From assembly GCF_022508225.1 (NCBI RefSeq), contig NZ_JAETXJ010000001.1, positions 62,001 through 126,000 on the forward strand: a DNA stretch of 64,000 nt, in the 5' to 3' direction. Positions within the stretch are counted from its first letter, which is position 1, and the number at the start of each line of letters is the position of its first letter. Origin of the DNA: Desulfovibrio sp. UIB00. GTDB taxonomy: Bacteria; Desulfobacterota; Desulfovibrionia; Desulfovibrionales; Desulfovibrionaceae. Shown piece by piece: positions 51,562 through 64,000 of the stretch. Position numbers and translations under genes: made by a program. The notes beneath the pieces were generated by a model. That model saw only the letters and a list, made by a program, of their open reading frames with translations. It ran no database searches and was not told the origin of the DNA.

Positions 51562-51673
51562 GTGGCCTCGGTTTGAAAAATCAGAAGCAAAAAACAGTCA
51601 TGAGCCTCAAATTCGCACAAAACTAACCCTATGGAAAGCGCAAGGTCGCAACGCGATACATAGGTCAAAAAAA

Positions 51674-51699
51674 GAAAAAACGAGGCTCAAAAGAGCCTC
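51674..51699 (-). terminator. Intrinsic terminator after fmt (minus strand)
   Basis: GAGGCTC (51682-51688) and GAGCCTC (51693-51699) form a 7-bp stem. On the minus strand GTTTTTTC follows. It ends the leftward message containing fmt. Confidence 0.82.
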
Positions 51700-51729
51700 A
51701 TTAAAAATACCCATTGCGGAAAAAAACCA

Positions 51730-52743
51730 TCACTCCCCAGGTTCGGGAATTCTTGCCAGCCCGCAAACACCCTTTGGCAAACCGCGCAACACTCCGTTGA
51801 GCAGATCGCGTGCGGACATCTCTTTTTTACCATGAGGTTTGACGGTAGACAGCACATACCAGCAATCAGCGCAGGCTATGCTCAAACCGTCGGCATCAAC
51901 ACGCAATGCACCGGGGGTATGCCCTTGTGCAGATTCCCCCACCCTGCCCGGGGCAAGAATGAGCGAAAGCGCTTCGCGCTGCATGCCATCGCTGTCCACA
52001 GTTTCCAGAACAGTGCGCGCTCCTGGCCAGGGGGTAACTCCCCGTACCCGGGCATGAACCTGGGCGACAGGAAGCGACCAGTCAATAAAGCCGTCTTCCT
52101 TGGAAATTTTAGGGGCATGAGTGGCGAGCGAATCGTCCTGCTCCACTGCCTGCGCCTTGCCGTCAAGGATATCGTCAAAAACGCGCACAAGCAGTTCTGC
52201 GCCTATGCCAGCAAGGGCATCGTGCAGGGAACCTGCCGTATGCTCGCCAATGGGCAGGCCATCTGTTGCAAAAACGGGCCCGGCATCAAGTTTGCGCACT
52301 ATGCGCATGATGGAAATACCAGCACGAGCGCCAGGCTGCCAGCCTTCCATAACTGCCCGCTGAATGGGTGCAGCACCTCGCAGGCCAGGTAAAAGCGAAG
52401 CATGAACATTGATAGTATCAAGCGTAGGCATGGCAAGGACAGCGTCCGGCAAAATGAGGCCATAGGCCGCCACAGCCAGCAGATCAGGCTTGAAAGCCGC
52501 CAGCTCGGCCTGTGCCTCGGCACCTTTCAGGCTGGCAGGCTGCATGACAGAGAGGCCAAGCTGCAAGGCGAGCTTTTTGACTGGCGATTCCGAAAGCTTG
52601 TGGCCGCGCCCTGCTGGTCTGTCCGGCTGGGTGTAGACAGCCACAATTTCGCCACGAGGCCAGGCCGCCAGCCTTTTCAGGCTGGCGGCGGCAAACTCGG
52701 GCGTTCCCATAAAGACTATACGGCACTTTTTCGTTTGAGCCAT
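51730..52743 (-). CDS. fmt: Methionyl-tRNA formyltransferase
   Basis: A 337-residue enzyme that formylates initiator Met-tRNA. The N-terminal domain shows CRIVFMGTPEFAAASL, AVYTQPDRPAGRG and the catalytic stretch INVHASLLPGLRGAAPIQRA, followed by MRIVRKLDAGPV. The C-terminal OB-like domain includes RARVRGVTPWPGA and the late ADGLSIACAD. All key residues (Asn, His, Asp) are present. Its start overlaps the def gene by 28 bp on the same strand, the classical def-fmt pair. A terminator lies 31 bp after the stop. Confidence 0.97.
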   Translation of the reverse strand: MAQTKKCRIVFMGTPEFAAASLKRLAAWPRGEIVAVYTQPDRPAGRGHKLSESPVKKLALQLGLSVMQPASLKGAEAQAELAAFKPDLLAVAAYGLILPDAVLAMPTLDTINVHASLLPGLRGAAPIQRAVMEGWQPGARAGISIMRIVRKLDAGPVFATDGLPIGEHTAGSLHDALAGIGAELLVRVFDDILDGKAQAVEQDDSLATHAPKISKEDGFIDWSLPVAQVHARVRGVTPWPGARTVLETVDSDGMQREALSLILAPGRVGESAQGHTPGALRVDADGLSIACADCWYVLSTVKPHGKKEMSARDLLNGVLRGLPKGVCGLARIPEPGE

Positions 52744-53234
52744 TTTTTCACCTTGCTGTCGTACAGGGTGCGGCGCAGCCGGCTTATTTTGTCAATAAAC
52801 AGAATGCCGTCCAGATGGTCATATTCATGCTGGATAATAATAGCCGGGAACTCGTCCAGATCCTCATCGATGATATTGCCGTCCAGATCCATTGCATGCA
52901 GATGCACATTGCTCATGCGCTTGACATCGGCCCTGTAGTTCATGGGAACAGAAAGGCAGCCTTCCTGTTCGCTCAGAACTTCTTCGCCGGAGAGGGTCAG
53001 CACAGGGTTAATCAGCACCCTGGGCTGCTTTTCCTCGTCCTTCATGGCAGGATCCATCACAAGCATGCGGATGTTGCGCCCAACCTGCGGCGCAGCAAGC
53101 CCCACACCGGGAGCAGCGTACATGGTTTCAAGCATGTCGGCTGCAAGCTGGCGAATGTCGTCCGTCACCTCGGCAACAGGTTCGCAAACCTCTTTGAGCC
53201 TGGGGTCAGGATAGGTGACAATATCAAGAATCAT
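52716..53234 (-). CDS. def: Peptide deformylase
   Basis: A 172-residue metal enzyme that removes the N-terminal formyl group of new proteins. Its three motifs are intact: GVGLAAPQVG (about residues 43-52), EGCLSVP with the metal-binding Cys (about 90-96) and QHEYDHLDG with the two His and the catalytic Glu (about 133-141). Length is normal for the type 1 enzyme. It overlaps fmt downstream by 28 bp and follows aspS at 15 bp, all on the minus strand. Confidence 0.97.
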   Translation of the reverse strand: MILDIVTYPDPRLKEVCEPVAEVTDDIRQLAADMLETMYAAPGVGLAAPQVGRNIRMLVMDPAMKDEEKQPRVLINPVLTLSGEEVLSEQEGCLSVPMNYRADVKRMSNVHLHAMDLDGNIIDEDLDEFPAIIIQHEYDHLDGILFIDKISRLRRTLYDSKVKKWLKRKSAV

Positions 53235-53249
53235 GCAGACGTTCGCCTC

Positions 53250-55124
53250 CTAAGCTTTGTCGGCTGTAGCGCCGTCCTTTTTCTGTTCTGCGCCGGGCAC
53301 TTCACGCAAGCGCAATCCGAGATCCCGCAACTGACGCGAAGACACCGGGGAAGGTGCGTTGGTCATGAGGCAGGTCGCCTTCTGCGTCTTGGGGAAGGCA
53401 ATGACATCACGGATGCTGGACGAACCGGAAAGCAGCATAACAAGACGGTCGAGGCCAAAAGCCAAACCGCCATGCGGCGGCGCACCCAGATCAAGCGCCT
53501 GAATGAGAAAGCCAAACTGCTCTTCGGCCTGCTCAGGCGTAAAGCCAAGGGCCTCAAACATACGGCGCTGCACTTCACCGGAGTGGATACGGATGGAACC
53601 GCCGCCCACTTCGCAGCCATTGAGCACCATATCATAGGCGCGGGCGCGGGCCTTGGCAGGATCAGTAACCATCAGTTCCATATGACCAGGCGCAGGCGAG
53701 GTGAAAGGATGGTGGCAGGCAACATAACGCTTTGCTTCCTCGTCGTATTCGTACAGCGGAAAATCCGTAACCCAAAGGAAGTTGAAACTGTTTTCAGGAA
53801 TCAGCTTCAGATGGTTAGCAAGATGCACACGCAGGTTGCCAAGGGCGGCATTGACCATTGAAGCCTCGCCCGCCTGGAAAAAGACAATGTCGCCGACCTG
53901 AAGATCGAGCGCTTCAGCAATACCCTTGCGCTCATCGTCCGAAAGAAACTTGGCGATGGGCGACTGCCATTCGTCGGCCTTGATCTTGATCCAGGCCAGA
54001 CCCTGTGCGCCATAGATTTTGACAAATTCGGTAAAGGCATCAATTTCCTTGCGGGTCATGGATTCGCCGCCGGGAACCTTCATACCCTTGACCAGCTGCG
54101 CAGTGGCAAAAAGCTTGAAGCCGGAGCCACGCACAATATCCGTAATATCCACAAGCTCAAGCCCAAAACGGGTGTCGGGTTTGTCCACGCCATAACGGGC
54201 CATGGCTTCGTCCCAAGGCATGCGGGGGAAGGGAAGCGTCAGGTCCTTGCCCATCACATCCTTGAAAACGCGGGCCATAAGGCCTTCAGCAATGCCCATG
54301 ACCTGTTCTTCATCGGCAAAGCTCATTTCAAGGTCGACCTGAGTGAATTCAGGCTGACGGTCAGCACGAAGGTCTTCATCGCGGAAGCAGCGCACGATCT
54401 GGAAGTAACGCTCCATGCCGGCAACCATCAGCAGCTGCTTGAACAACTGGGGAGACTGCGGCAAAGCGTAAAATTCACCGTTGTTCAAACGGCTGGGCAC
54501 CAGAAAGTCGCGCGCACCTTCAGGAGTAGATTTGGTAAGCACCGGGGTTTCCACTTCCGTAAAGCCATTGTCATCCAGAAAACAGCGGGCGGCCTGCGAA
54601 ACCTTGTGCCGCAGACGCAGATTGGCCTGCATGCGCGGACGGCGCAGATCAAGATAACGCCAGGTAAGGCGCAGGTTTTCACCAGCATCGCTGCGGTCTT
54701 CAATAGCAAAAGGCGGCGTCTTGGAAGTATTGAGCAGCTTCCACTCATGGGCCACAATTTCAATCTGGCCAGTGACCATATTGGCGTTGACCATGCCTTC
54801 GGGGCGCGGACGCACCTTGCCCTTGACCGCAAGCACATACTCCGAACGCAGAATATGCGCGTTTTCGTGCGCAGAAGGAGCGATATCCGGGCTGAAAACA
54901 ACCTGGGTGAGACCGTCACGGTCGCGCAGGTCGACAAATATCAGGCCGCCGTGGTCGCGGCGGTACTGCACCCAACCCATCAGGCAAACATCTTCACCAT
55001 CATTGGTAATGGTCAACTGACCGCAGGAATGGCTGCGCTGCCAGTCACCAAGCTCAGTGACAAATTTCTGGTGTTCGCGCTGCACATCCTGCTGCGCGTC
55101 CTGCGTCTGCATCTGTTCAGTCAT
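53250..55124 (-). CDS. aspS: Aspartyl-tRNA synthetase
   Basis: About 624 residues of a bacterial-type class II synthetase: an N-terminal OB domain ([26 protein letters not shown]), motif 2 around [23 protein letters not shown], a GAD insert, and motif 3 near [15 protein letters not shown]. It charges tRNA-Asp and possibly also tRNA-Asn where an amidotransferase exists; I cannot decide that here. The longest frame starts at 55238, inside hisS, but ATG 55124 ([11 protein letters not shown]) gives a family-like N-terminus and an 8-bp overlap with hisS, so translation is likely coupled. Confidence 0.96.
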   Translation of the reverse strand: MTEQMQTQDAQQDVQREHQKFVTELGDWQRSHSCGQLTITNDGEDVCLMGWVQYRRDHGGLIFVDLRDRDGLTQVVFSPDIAPSAHENAHILRSEYVLAVKGKVRPRPEGMVNANMVTGQIEIVAHEWKLLNTSKTPPFAIEDRSDAGENLRLTWRYLDLRRPRMQANLRLRHKVSQAARCFLDDNGFTEVETPVLTKSTPEGARDFLVPSRLNNGEFYALPQSPQLFKQLLMVAGMERYFQIVRCFRDEDLRADRQPEFTQVDLEMSFADEEQVMGIAEGLMARVFKDVMGKDLTLPFPRMPWDEAMARYGVDKPDTRFGLELVDITDIVRGSGFKLFATAQLVKGMKVPGGESMTRKEIDAFTEFVKIYGAQGLAWIKIKADEWQSPIAKFLSDDERKGIAEALDLQVGDIVFFQAGEASMVNAALGNLRVHLANHLKLIPENSFNFLWVTDFPLYEYDEEAKRYVACHHPFTSPAPGHMELMVTDPAKARARAYDMVLNGCEVGGGSIRIHSGEVQRRMFEALGFTPEQAEEQFGFLIQALDLGAPPHGGLAFGLDRLVMLLSGSSSIRDVIAFPKTQKATCLMTNAPSPVSSRQLRDLGLRLREVPGAEQKKDGATADKA

Positions 55125-56373
55125 TGTTGGTTCCCGTTTGCAAGAATTGGAGTACGCCCGACTGCGGCACAGAGCACTGCTCGCCGCTTTCAAGGTTTTT
55201 AACGACCACTGTGCCCTGAGCGGCTTCGTCAGGGCCAATAATCAGACAATGCCCGGCGCCGGACTTTCCAGCCTGACGCATAAGGCTTTTAAAGCCGCCT
55301 TCACTGAAATTCATTTCGCCAGTCAGCCCGGCATCACGCAGCTTCTGGGCAAGCTGCCAGCCCTGAGCGCGGCTCTGGGCGTCCATGGCAACCAGATAAA
55401 AATCGGCTGTCTGGCCACTGCCCTCGCCCATCATGAGGGCAAGGCGTTCCATGCCGCAGGCAAAGCCAACGCCCGGAACATCAGGACCGCCAAGGCTCTT
55501 CACAAGGCCATCATACCTGCCGCCGCCGGCAACAGCAGCCTGCGCGCCAATGCTACCGCTTACCACCTCAAAAGTAGTGCGGCAATAGTAGTCAAGACCG
55601 CGCACAAGCCTGTGATCAAGCTCAAAGGATAGTCCCTGACCTTGCAGCAGTTCCAGCACCGTATCAAAGTGGGCGCGGCATTCAGGGCAATTGTAATCAA
55701 TAAGTTTGGGGGCATTGTCCGTAATGGCGCGGCAGCCGGGCTGCTTGCAGTCAAGCACGCGCAAGGGGTTAGTTTCCACCCTGCGGGCGCAGTCCGGGCA
55801 AAGGGCGTCCTTGTCAACTCCGGCAAGGTATTCGAGCAAAGCCGCCTTGAATTTGGGACGGCATTCCGAACAGCCAAGGGAATTGATCTTGAGTGTCAGA
55901 TCCGTAAGGCCAAGATCCGACAAAAAGCGCAGCAGCATGCTGACAAGTTCTGCATCTGCCATGGGGCTGTGGCTGCCAAGACACTCACAGTTGATCTGGT
56001 GAAACTGACGCATGCGGCCCTTCTGAGGGCGCTCGTAGCGGAACATGGGGCCGGTGGTGAACAGCCGGCTCACAGGTTCGCGGTTGGTCAGGCCGCTCTC
56101 GATATAGGCGCGCATAACGCCAGCCGTGGCTTCAGGCCGCAGGGTAAGCGAACGGCCCTTACGGTCAGGAAAGGTATACATTTCCTTTTGCACCACATCG
56201 GTTTCCTCACCGATGGAACGGCAAAAAAGTTCCGTAAATTCCAGCAGCGGCGTACGCAGTTCCACAAAACCGTAGCGTCCAAAAACCTGGCGCGCGGTAT
56301 TTTCAATGCGCGTGAACTGGTCGCTGTCCGGCGGAAACATATCCGCAAAACCCTTGATACGTGCGATACTCAT
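55117..56373 (-). CDS. hisS: Histidyl-tRNA synthetase
   Basis: A 418-residue class II synthetase. Motif 1 lies near [14 protein letters not shown], motif 2 is [20 protein letters not shown], the histidine-specific motifs are [13 protein letters not shown] and [17 protein letters not shown], and motif 3 follows as [16 protein letters not shown] middle insert carries Cys pairs ([32 protein letters not shown]), a zinc-like feature of some bacterial HisRS. It overlaps aspS by 8 bp and is 57 bp downstream of purF. Confidence 0.96.
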   Translation of the reverse strand: MSIARIKGFADMFPPDSDQFTRIENTARQVFGRYGFVELRTPLLEFTELFCRSIGEETDVVQKEMYTFPDRKGRSLTLRPEATAGVMRAYIESGLTNREPVSRLFTTGPMFRYERPQKGRMRQFHQINCECLGSHSPMADAELVSMLLRFLSDLGLTDLTLKINSLGCSECRPKFKAALLEYLAGVDKDALCPDCARRVETNPLRVLDCKQPGCRAITDNAPKLIDYNCPECRAHFDTVLELLQGQGLSFELDHRLVRGLDYYCRTTFEVVSGSIGAQAAVAGGGRYDGLVKSLGGPDVPGVGFACGMERLALMMGEGSGQTADFYLVAMDAQSRAQGWQLAQKLRDAGLTGEMNFSEGGFKSLMRQAGKSGAGHCLIIGPDEAAQGTVVVKNLESGEQCSVPQSGVLQFLQTGTNND

Positions 56374-56430
56374 GGCTTCCTCATAAAAAACTGGCTGCCC
56401 TGACGTGCAAGACGGCGCGAAAGAAATGGT

Positions 56431-57834
56431 CTACCTGCTGGCGCAGGGGGATTCAAGGCTGAATTTTCCGGCGCAGTCATCACAAGGCACGGGATATTCG
56501 CCAGTGAAACAGGCCATGCAGTAATGCTGTGGCTTGCTCACAGAACCCAGCAAGCCAGCGATGCTGAGATAATGCAAAGAATCCACATCCAGCTTGCGGG
56601 TAATTTCCGCCAGATTATGTTGCGCCGCAATAAGCTCCCCGCGCGAAGAAAAGTCTATGCCGTAAAAGCAGGGAAACTTGACCGGCGGGCTGGAAATGCG
56701 GATGTGCACCTCTCTTGCCCCCAGTTCCCGCAGCTTTTTGACGCGGGTCATCATGGTGGTGCCACGCACAATGCTGTCGTCAATGATGCAGATGCGCTTA
56801 CCTTCAATCATTTCACGCACTGGGTTGATCTTAACCCTCACCCCAAAGCTGCGCATGCTCTGCGAAGGCTGGATAAAGGTACGCCCAACATAGTGGTTGC
56901 GGATCATGGCATGCTCATAGGGCAAGCCGGAACGCTGGGCAAAACCAAGGGCAGGGTAAATGCCCGAATCCGGAAAGGGCATCACGTAATCCACTTCCGG
57001 CGCAGATTCGTCAGCCAGATTCCAGCCCATTTTTTTGCGGCACAGATAGACCTGCTCGTCAAAAATATAGGAGTCGGGCCTGGCAAAATAGACCAGCTCA
57101 AAAATACACTGGCGAGGCTTCTCGGGCAGCGGCCCCATAAGGTGATCGCTGCGAACGCTGTTGCCGTCTACAATAATCATCTCGCCCGGTTCCACAGAAC
57201 GTTCAAAATCGGCCTCAAGCAAATCAAAGGCGCATGTTTCGGAGGCAAACACAGGGCTGCCGTTCATGCGACCAAAAGCAAGAGGATGGAAGCCGTGCGG
57301 GTCACGCACCGCCACCATAACACCGTCTACCATAACCAGCAGACAGTACGCGCCGCGAACCCGGGCGCAGGTTTCCTTGACTGCGCCGGGCAGGTCGTTA
57401 TGCCTGAGTGCGCGCACCAGCAGATGCATGAACACTTCCGTGTCATTGCTGGTAGAAAATATGGCGCCCTCGTTTTCAAGGTCTTCGCGCAACTGCGCGG
57501 CATTGACCAGATTACCGTTGTGCGCAAGCACCACATCCCGCCCCTTGAAATGGGCAAGGAAGGGCTGGGCATTGCTGCTTGAGGAACGCCCGGTGGTGGA
57601 ATAACGCACATGACCTATGGCCGTTCTGCCTGTCAGAGCCTTGAGATGCGCCTCTGAAAAAACATCGGGCACAAGGCCCATGCCCTTGTGTTCGTGTACG
57701 CCGTCGGTGTCAAAGGTAACTATACCCGCGCTTTCCTGTCCGCGATGCTGCTGTGCATACAAACCGAAATAAGCCAGACGAGCTGCTTCCTCGTGGTCAT
57801 AAATGCCGAATACGCCGCATTCGTGCTTGATCAT
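56431..57834 (-). CDS. purF: Amidophosphoribosyltransferase
   Basis: A 467-residue enzyme for the first committed step of purine synthesis, moving glutamine nitrogen onto PRPP. The short propeptide IKHE precedes the catalytic Cys in HECGVFGIYDHEEA, so the protein is probably cut to expose Cys. The glutaminase part has GHVRYSTTG and LAHNGNLVNA, and the PRPP site is RICIIDDSIVRGTTM. Late cysteines in CMACFTGEYPVPCDDC suggest the Fe-S cluster of the Bacillus-type enzyme. A TPR lipoprotein gene lies 5 bp upstream, on the same strand. Confidence 0.96.
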   Translation of the reverse strand: MIKHECGVFGIYDHEEAARLAYFGLYAQQHRGQESAGIVTFDTDGVHEHKGMGLVPDVFSEAHLKALTGRTAIGHVRYSTTGRSSSSNAQPFLAHFKGRDVVLAHNGNLVNAAQLREDLENEGAIFSTSNDTEVFMHLLVRALRHNDLPGAVKETCARVRGAYCLLVMVDGVMVAVRDPHGFHPLAFGRMNGSPVFASETCAFDLLEADFERSVEPGEMIIVDGNSVRSDHLMGPLPEKPRQCIFELVYFARPDSYIFDEQVYLCRKKMGWNLADESAPEVDYVMPFPDSGIYPALGFAQRSGLPYEHAMIRNHYVGRTFIQPSQSMRSFGVRVKINPVREMIEGKRICIIDDSIVRGTTMMTRVKKLRELGAREVHIRISSPPVKFPCFYGIDFSSRGELIAAQHNLAEITRKLDVDSLHYLSIAGLLGSVSKPQHYCMACFTGEYPVPCDDCAGKFSLESPCASR

Positions 57835-57839
57835 AGGCC

Positions 57840-58652
57840 TTACTTCTTCAGTTTTTTGCGCAGATGCGCAATGCGATTATCGATGACCGACGGATTGGGA
57901 TAATCGTCGCGGGCCAGTTCAAAGTTTTTCAGGGCTTCTTTACCCTTACCGAGCTGCTCAAGGGCATCAGCCAGCAAATAGCCCGCCAGACCACGCAGAA
58001 TCTTGTCCGGATCGCTGTCCAGTATCTGCTGGCAAAGGTCAGACACATCCTGCCAGCGTTCCCTTGCCATGTTCTGGTCGGCAAGGTCGTACATGCACAT
58101 TATTTTGTCATGATCCGCCATGGGCAGAGCAAGACACTGTTGCAAGGTATCTTCGCCTGCGTCAAACCGGCGGAGGTTGAACTGCATGGCCGCCAGCCTG
58201 CGGTAACCATCCACAGTCTGCTCCGCCGACAACCCGGCAAGTCCTATATAAGCATTCCAGGCGTCAGCCGCACGGCCATAACGCCGCAAACCTTCGTTTA
58301 CCTCGCCCATACGCCGCAAAATAACGGCGCTTCTAGCGTCATTGTCTGCAAATTCCGCCAACATGGTTTCAAGGCATTCAAGGGTGGCACGAGGTTCCTG
58401 CCCGGCGGCATTGAGAACCACCAGCAATTGCTGCCACGCTTCCCAACGCGAATCAGCATCCCGTGCCTCACGCAGATAACGCTCAAGCAGCCTTTCGGCA
58501 AGGGACCAATCACGCAAAGAAACTGCGGTGCGGGCTGCGGAAAGGTCATCGCCCACCATGCTCTGGTCTTTGCAAGCACACAAAAAGCCAGCAAAAACCA
58601 GACACAGGCACAGGGTTAAACCCTTACCGCAAACCCGCCGCAATATTCTCAT
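57840..58652 (-). CDS. TPR-repeat lipoprotein
   Basis: A 270-residue protein with a lipoprotein signal (LTLCLCLVFAGFLCAC) and about six helical repeats of TPR type. Characteristic spacing is seen in AERLLERYLREARDADSRWEAW, VILRRMGEVNEGLRRYGRAADAW and ALEQLGKGKEALKNFELARDDYP. It is probably an outer or inner membrane-linked scaffold, perhaps of the YfiO/BamD or cell envelope kind, but no specific partner can be named. It lies 9 bp after gyrA and 5 bp before purF on the minus strand, so it is co-transcribed with them. Confidence 0.8.
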   Translation of the reverse strand: MRILRRVCGKGLTLCLCLVFAGFLCACKDQSMVGDDLSAARTAVSLRDWSLAERLLERYLREARDADSRWEAWQQLLVVLNAAGQEPRATLECLETMLAEFADNDARSAVILRRMGEVNEGLRRYGRAADAWNAYIGLAGLSAEQTVDGYRRLAAMQFNLRRFDAGEDTLQQCLALPMADHDKIMCMYDLADQNMARERWQDVSDLCQQILDSDPDKILRGLAGYLLADALEQLGKGKEALKNFELARDDYPNPSVIDNRIAHLRKKLKK

Positions 58653-58661
58653 CAGCTGTGG

Positions 58662-61217
58662 TTATTCTTCACCGTCATCGTCCGCACTGTCGTCCGCAAG
58701 CCCTTCAGGCTGGGCAACAACAGGAGCGGAAGCGACATCGGTCATATCGTCATCGTCCATTTCGGCACTGGCGTCCCTGCCGGTCTGCCCGCCTTCGTCC
58801 ACACGGTCAAAGCCCACCACATGACCGCCTTCATCAAGACGCACGAGCATGACACCCATGGTGGCGCGGCCCTTGCTGCGCACATCGTCAACGCCGATGC
58901 GCACGATCTTGTTGGACGAGGTCAGCAGGATAAGCCCGTCGTTGTCACGCACAGGCATGGCGCCGATCACAGGCCCGGTCTTGGCAGTCACCTTGAAGTT
59001 AATGATGCCCTTGCCTCCGCGAGATTGCAGGCGGTAGAGATCAACACTGGTGCGCTTGCCGTAACCATTTGCGGAAATGGACATAATTTCGGTGGTCTGA
59101 TCGATATCCTTGACGATAACCGCCGCCACCACAAAATCCTGTCTGCGCAGGGCAATACCCTTGACGCCCGTGGCCACGCGGCCCATGGGCCGCACATCGT
59201 TGCAGGCAAAACGGATGGAAAAGCCATCTGCGGTAGCCAGAACAATGTGGTTATTATCACGGATGGGGCGCACAACCACAAGTTCATCGTCCTCACGCAG
59301 GCCAACGGCCATAAGGCCTGTCTTGCGGCACTTGGCGTACAACGAGGCGGAAGAACGCTTGATCATGCCCCTCTTGGTGATGAACAGGAAAAACTTGTCT
59401 TCGGCAAACTCGCGCAGGGCAAGAACTGTTGTAACCCACTCGTTTTCTTCAAGCGGCAACAGATTGTTGATATGTACGCCCTTGGCCGTGCGGCTGCCCT
59501 CCGGCACCTGATGCACCTTGAGCTGGTGCATGCGCCCCTTGTTGGTGAAGAGGCAGAGATACTGGTGATTGGTGGTGGACAAAAATTCCTGCACATAGTC
59601 GTCATCCGAAGTGTGCAGGGCCGCAATCCCCTTTCCGCCGCGTTTCTGCTGCTGATAGTTCTCAAGACCGGTACGCTTCATGTAGCCACGGCGCGACAGC
59701 GTGATGACCACTTCTTCGTCAGGGATGAGATCTTCAATATCAATATCGGTCAGGGCTTCACGCAGCACTTCCGTACGGCGGGGAGTGGCGAAATTTTCGC
59801 GGATTTCGGCAATCTCACGCTTGAGTTCGCTGCGCAGCACTTCGGCATTTTCCAGAATGGAGCGGTAAAATTCGATTTTCTGCAGCAGATCCTTGTATTC
59901 GTTCATCAGCTCTTCGCGCTGAAGACCCGTCAGACGCTGCAATCGCATTTCAAGAATGGCCTTGGCCTGCACTTCTGAAAGTGCAAAGCGCTCCATCAGG
60001 GCATTACGAGCTTCTTCCGGATTGGCGGAAGCGCGGATAAGGGCCACCACCTCATCGATATTGTCGATGGCGATGCGCAGACCTTCCAGAATGTGCGCGC
60101 GGGCTTCGGCTTTTTCCAGATCGTAGCGCGTGCGGCGGATGACCACCTCACGCCTGTGATCCACAAAGCAGGAAAGCGCCGTCTTGAGGTTCAGCAGCTG
60201 GGGGCGGTTGTCCACCACGGCCAGCATATTGATACCAAAGCTCGTTTCCAGCGGCGTGAACTTGTACAGGGCGTTGACCACAATGTCGGGAATGGTGCCG
60301 CGCTTGAGGTCAATAACAATGCGTATGCCCTTGCGGTCGGATTCATCGCGCAGGTCGGTGATGCCGTCAATCTTGCGGTCATTGACCAAAGCCGCGATTT
60401 TTTCCACCAGAGAGCTTTTGTTAAGCCCAAAGGGAATCTCGCGGATAACGATACTCTGCGCGCCCTTTTTGCGGTCTTCAATTTCAATGCGCCCACGCAC
60501 CTTAACCGTGCCGCGCCCGGTGTGATAGGCATCGTACAGGCCTTTGCCCGCGTAGACAAAACCCCTGGTGGGGAAGTCCGGACCTTTCACATAATCCATG
60601 AGTTCATCGATGCTGCACTGCGGGTTATCCAGCAGCAGTTGCAGGGCATCGCACAGTTCCCCCAGGTTGTGGGGCGGAATATTGGTGGCCATACCCACGG
60701 CAATACCCGAGCTGCCGTTGAGCAGCAGGTTGGGAACCTTGCTCGGCATGACCGTAGGTTCCTGAAGGGTGTTGTCGTAGTTGGGGCGAAAATCCACGGT
60801 GTTCTTGTCCAGGTCGTTCAAAAACTCCTGGGCAAGCTTGGACATGCGCACTTCGGTATAACGCATGGCAGCAGCGGCATCACCATCGATGGAGCCAAAG
60901 TTGCCCTGCCCGTCCACCAGCGGATCGCGCATGGAAAATTCCTGCGCCATACGCACCAGTGCGTCATACACGGCAGAGTCGCCATGCGGGTGATATTTAC
61001 CGATGACGTCACCGACGATGCGCGCGGATTTTTTGTGCGGACGGTTGTAGTTGTTGGCAAGCTCGTACTGCGCAAAAAGAATACGCCTGTGAACCGGCTT
61101 AAGGCCATCGCGCGCGTCCGGGATGGCGCGCCCGATAATGACCGAAAGGGAATACTCCAGATACGATTTGCGGAGTTCTGTTTCAATGCTGATCTGCGGC
61201 TGCTGCATATCTGCCAC
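58662..61217 (-). CDS. gyrA: DNA gyrase subunit A
   Basis: An 851-residue subunit. The N-terminal breakage-reunion domain has [17 protein letters not shown], the quinolone region [19 protein letters not shown] (Ser and Asp at the usual positions, wild type) and the catalytic Tyr in [11 protein letters not shown]. The C-terminal domain has beta-pinwheel repeats with a GyrA-box-like QSRGGKGI (about residue 735) and an acidic tail ([22 protein letters not shown]). It supercoils DNA with GyrB. A stem-loop separates it from gyrB upstream on the same strand. Confidence 0.98.
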   Translation of the reverse strand: MADMQQPQISIETELRKSYLEYSLSVIIGRAIPDARDGLKPVHRRILFAQYELANNYNRPHKKSARIVGDVIGKYHPHGDSAVYDALVRMAQEFSMRDPLVDGQGNFGSIDGDAAAAMRYTEVRMSKLAQEFLNDLDKNTVDFRPNYDNTLQEPTVMPSKVPNLLLNGSSGIAVGMATNIPPHNLGELCDALQLLLDNPQCSIDELMDYVKGPDFPTRGFVYAGKGLYDAYHTGRGTVKVRGRIEIEDRKKGAQSIVIREIPFGLNKSSLVEKIAALVNDRKIDGITDLRDESDRKGIRIVIDLKRGTIPDIVVNALYKFTPLETSFGINMLAVVDNRPQLLNLKTALSCFVDHRREVVIRRTRYDLEKAEARAHILEGLRIAIDNIDEVVALIRASANPEEARNALMERFALSEVQAKAILEMRLQRLTGLQREELMNEYKDLLQKIEFYRSILENAEVLRSELKREIAEIRENFATPRRTEVLREALTDIDIEDLIPDEEVVITLSRRGYMKRTGLENYQQQKRGGKGIAALHTSDDDYVQEFLSTTNHQYLCLFTNKGRMHQLKVHQVPEGSRTAKGVHINNLLPLEENEWVTTVLALREFAEDKFFLFITKRGMIKRSSASLYAKCRKTGLMAVGLREDDELVVVRPIRDNNHIVLATADGFSIRFACNDVRPMGRVATGVKGIALRRQDFVVAAVIVKDIDQTTEIMSISANGYGKRTSVDLYRLQSRGGKGIINFKVTAKTGPVIGAMPVRDNDGLILLTSSNKIVRIGVDDVRSKGRATMGVMLVRLDEGGHVVGFDRVDEGGQTGRDASAEMDDDDMTDVASAPVVAQPEGLADDSADDDGEE

Positions 61218-61364
61218 TGCGGGCCTCGCTGCTGTTATTTGGGGGCTGGAAGGGCAAGCCCTTCTGATGCAAAGGGCCTGTACCCTCCTGCATCCCCATT
61301 TTACGTGTCATGCGGCGAAAAACTTGAAAATCCTGAATTTCGCTTCACGCTTGATTTATTCACA

Positions 61365-61405
61365 GAAAAGCGTGTGGAACTGTCCGTGTAGGACAGTTCC
61401 ACACG
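61365..61405 (-). terminator. Stem-loop between gyrB and gyrA (minus strand)
   Basis: CGTGTGGAACTGTCC (61371-61385) and its complement (61391-61405) form a perfect 15-bp stem with a 5-nt loop. On the minus strand CTTTTCTG follows. It lies right after the gyrB stop and may lower read-through into gyrA. Confidence 0.75.
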
Positions 61406-61413
61406 GATTTCTT

Positions 61414-64000
<2,587 letters not shown>

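Overview
The window looks like a chromosomal segment of a GC-rich, anaerobic sulfate-reducing deltaproteobacterium of the Desulfovibrio group. Reasons: the cytochrome c nitrite reductase pair nrfH-nrfA (four and five haem motifs), an ArsR-methyltransferase fusion (SahR type) directly upstream of ahcY, TRAP transport genes, late cobalamin genes of the cobyrinate/precorrin-8 type, a PHP-UvrD fusion helicase, and the block dnaN-gyrB-gyrA-TPR lipoprotein-purF-hisS-aspS-def-fmt. The assignment rests on gene content and protein resemblance, not on a database search. The right end probably lies near the replication origin, because dnaN, gyrB and gyrA sit beside parA, parB and a near-consensus parS.

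Layout. 1-1.7 kb: partial cysteine-cluster protein, FMN reductase and hotdog thioesterase, all minus strand. 2.1-5.0 kb: TRAP transporter (dctP, dctQ, dctM). 5.3-6.5 kb: a conserved-looking unknown and a DUF721 protein. 6.6-9.1 kb: sahR-ahcY, with TTGAT/ATCAA operators. 9.2-11.8 kb: an AT-rich patch with a small XRE regulator, then a chemoreceptor. 11.9-19.0 kb: a FadR-type GntR regulator facing an operon for a polar amino acid type ABC transporter, (S)-ureidoglycine aminohydrolase (AllE), a degenerate ketol-acid reductoisomerase paralogue and an allantoate amidohydrolase-like M20 enzyme. This looks like a ureide (allantoate) uptake and breakdown operon with an unusual oxidoreductase, and is the most interesting locus here.

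19.2-26.5 kb: rnhA, a membrane gate protein, a C_GCAxxG_C_C protein, a ThiS/MoaD-like protein, a site-2 protease, ruvX, mltG and two cobalamin genes. 26.6-32.9 kb: a 4-oxalocrotonate tautomerase, an HxlR regulator, a membrane protein, a UDP-glucuronate epimerase, a U32 peptidase and an N6-adenine type methyltransferase. 32.9-36.2 kb: PHP-UvrD fusion. 36.9-43.1 kb: a sigma54 response regulator and a haem-binding hybrid kinase, divergent from nrfHA, which has a sigma54 promoter. 43.3-46.4 kb: NlpC/P60 lipoprotein, MerR-like regulator, GNAT, DsbA-like protein and a stand-alone receiver. 46.5-49.3 kb: parS, parA and parB, interrupted by an opposing zinc-ribbon gene. 49.3-64 kb: a minus-strand housekeeping block from rsmB to dnaN, which is cut by the window end.

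No rRNA, tRNA, CRISPR array, insertion sequence or prophage was recognised. Start codons were moved from the longest reading frame where a ribosome binding site, signal peptide or family length argued for it. These choices are stated in the entries.
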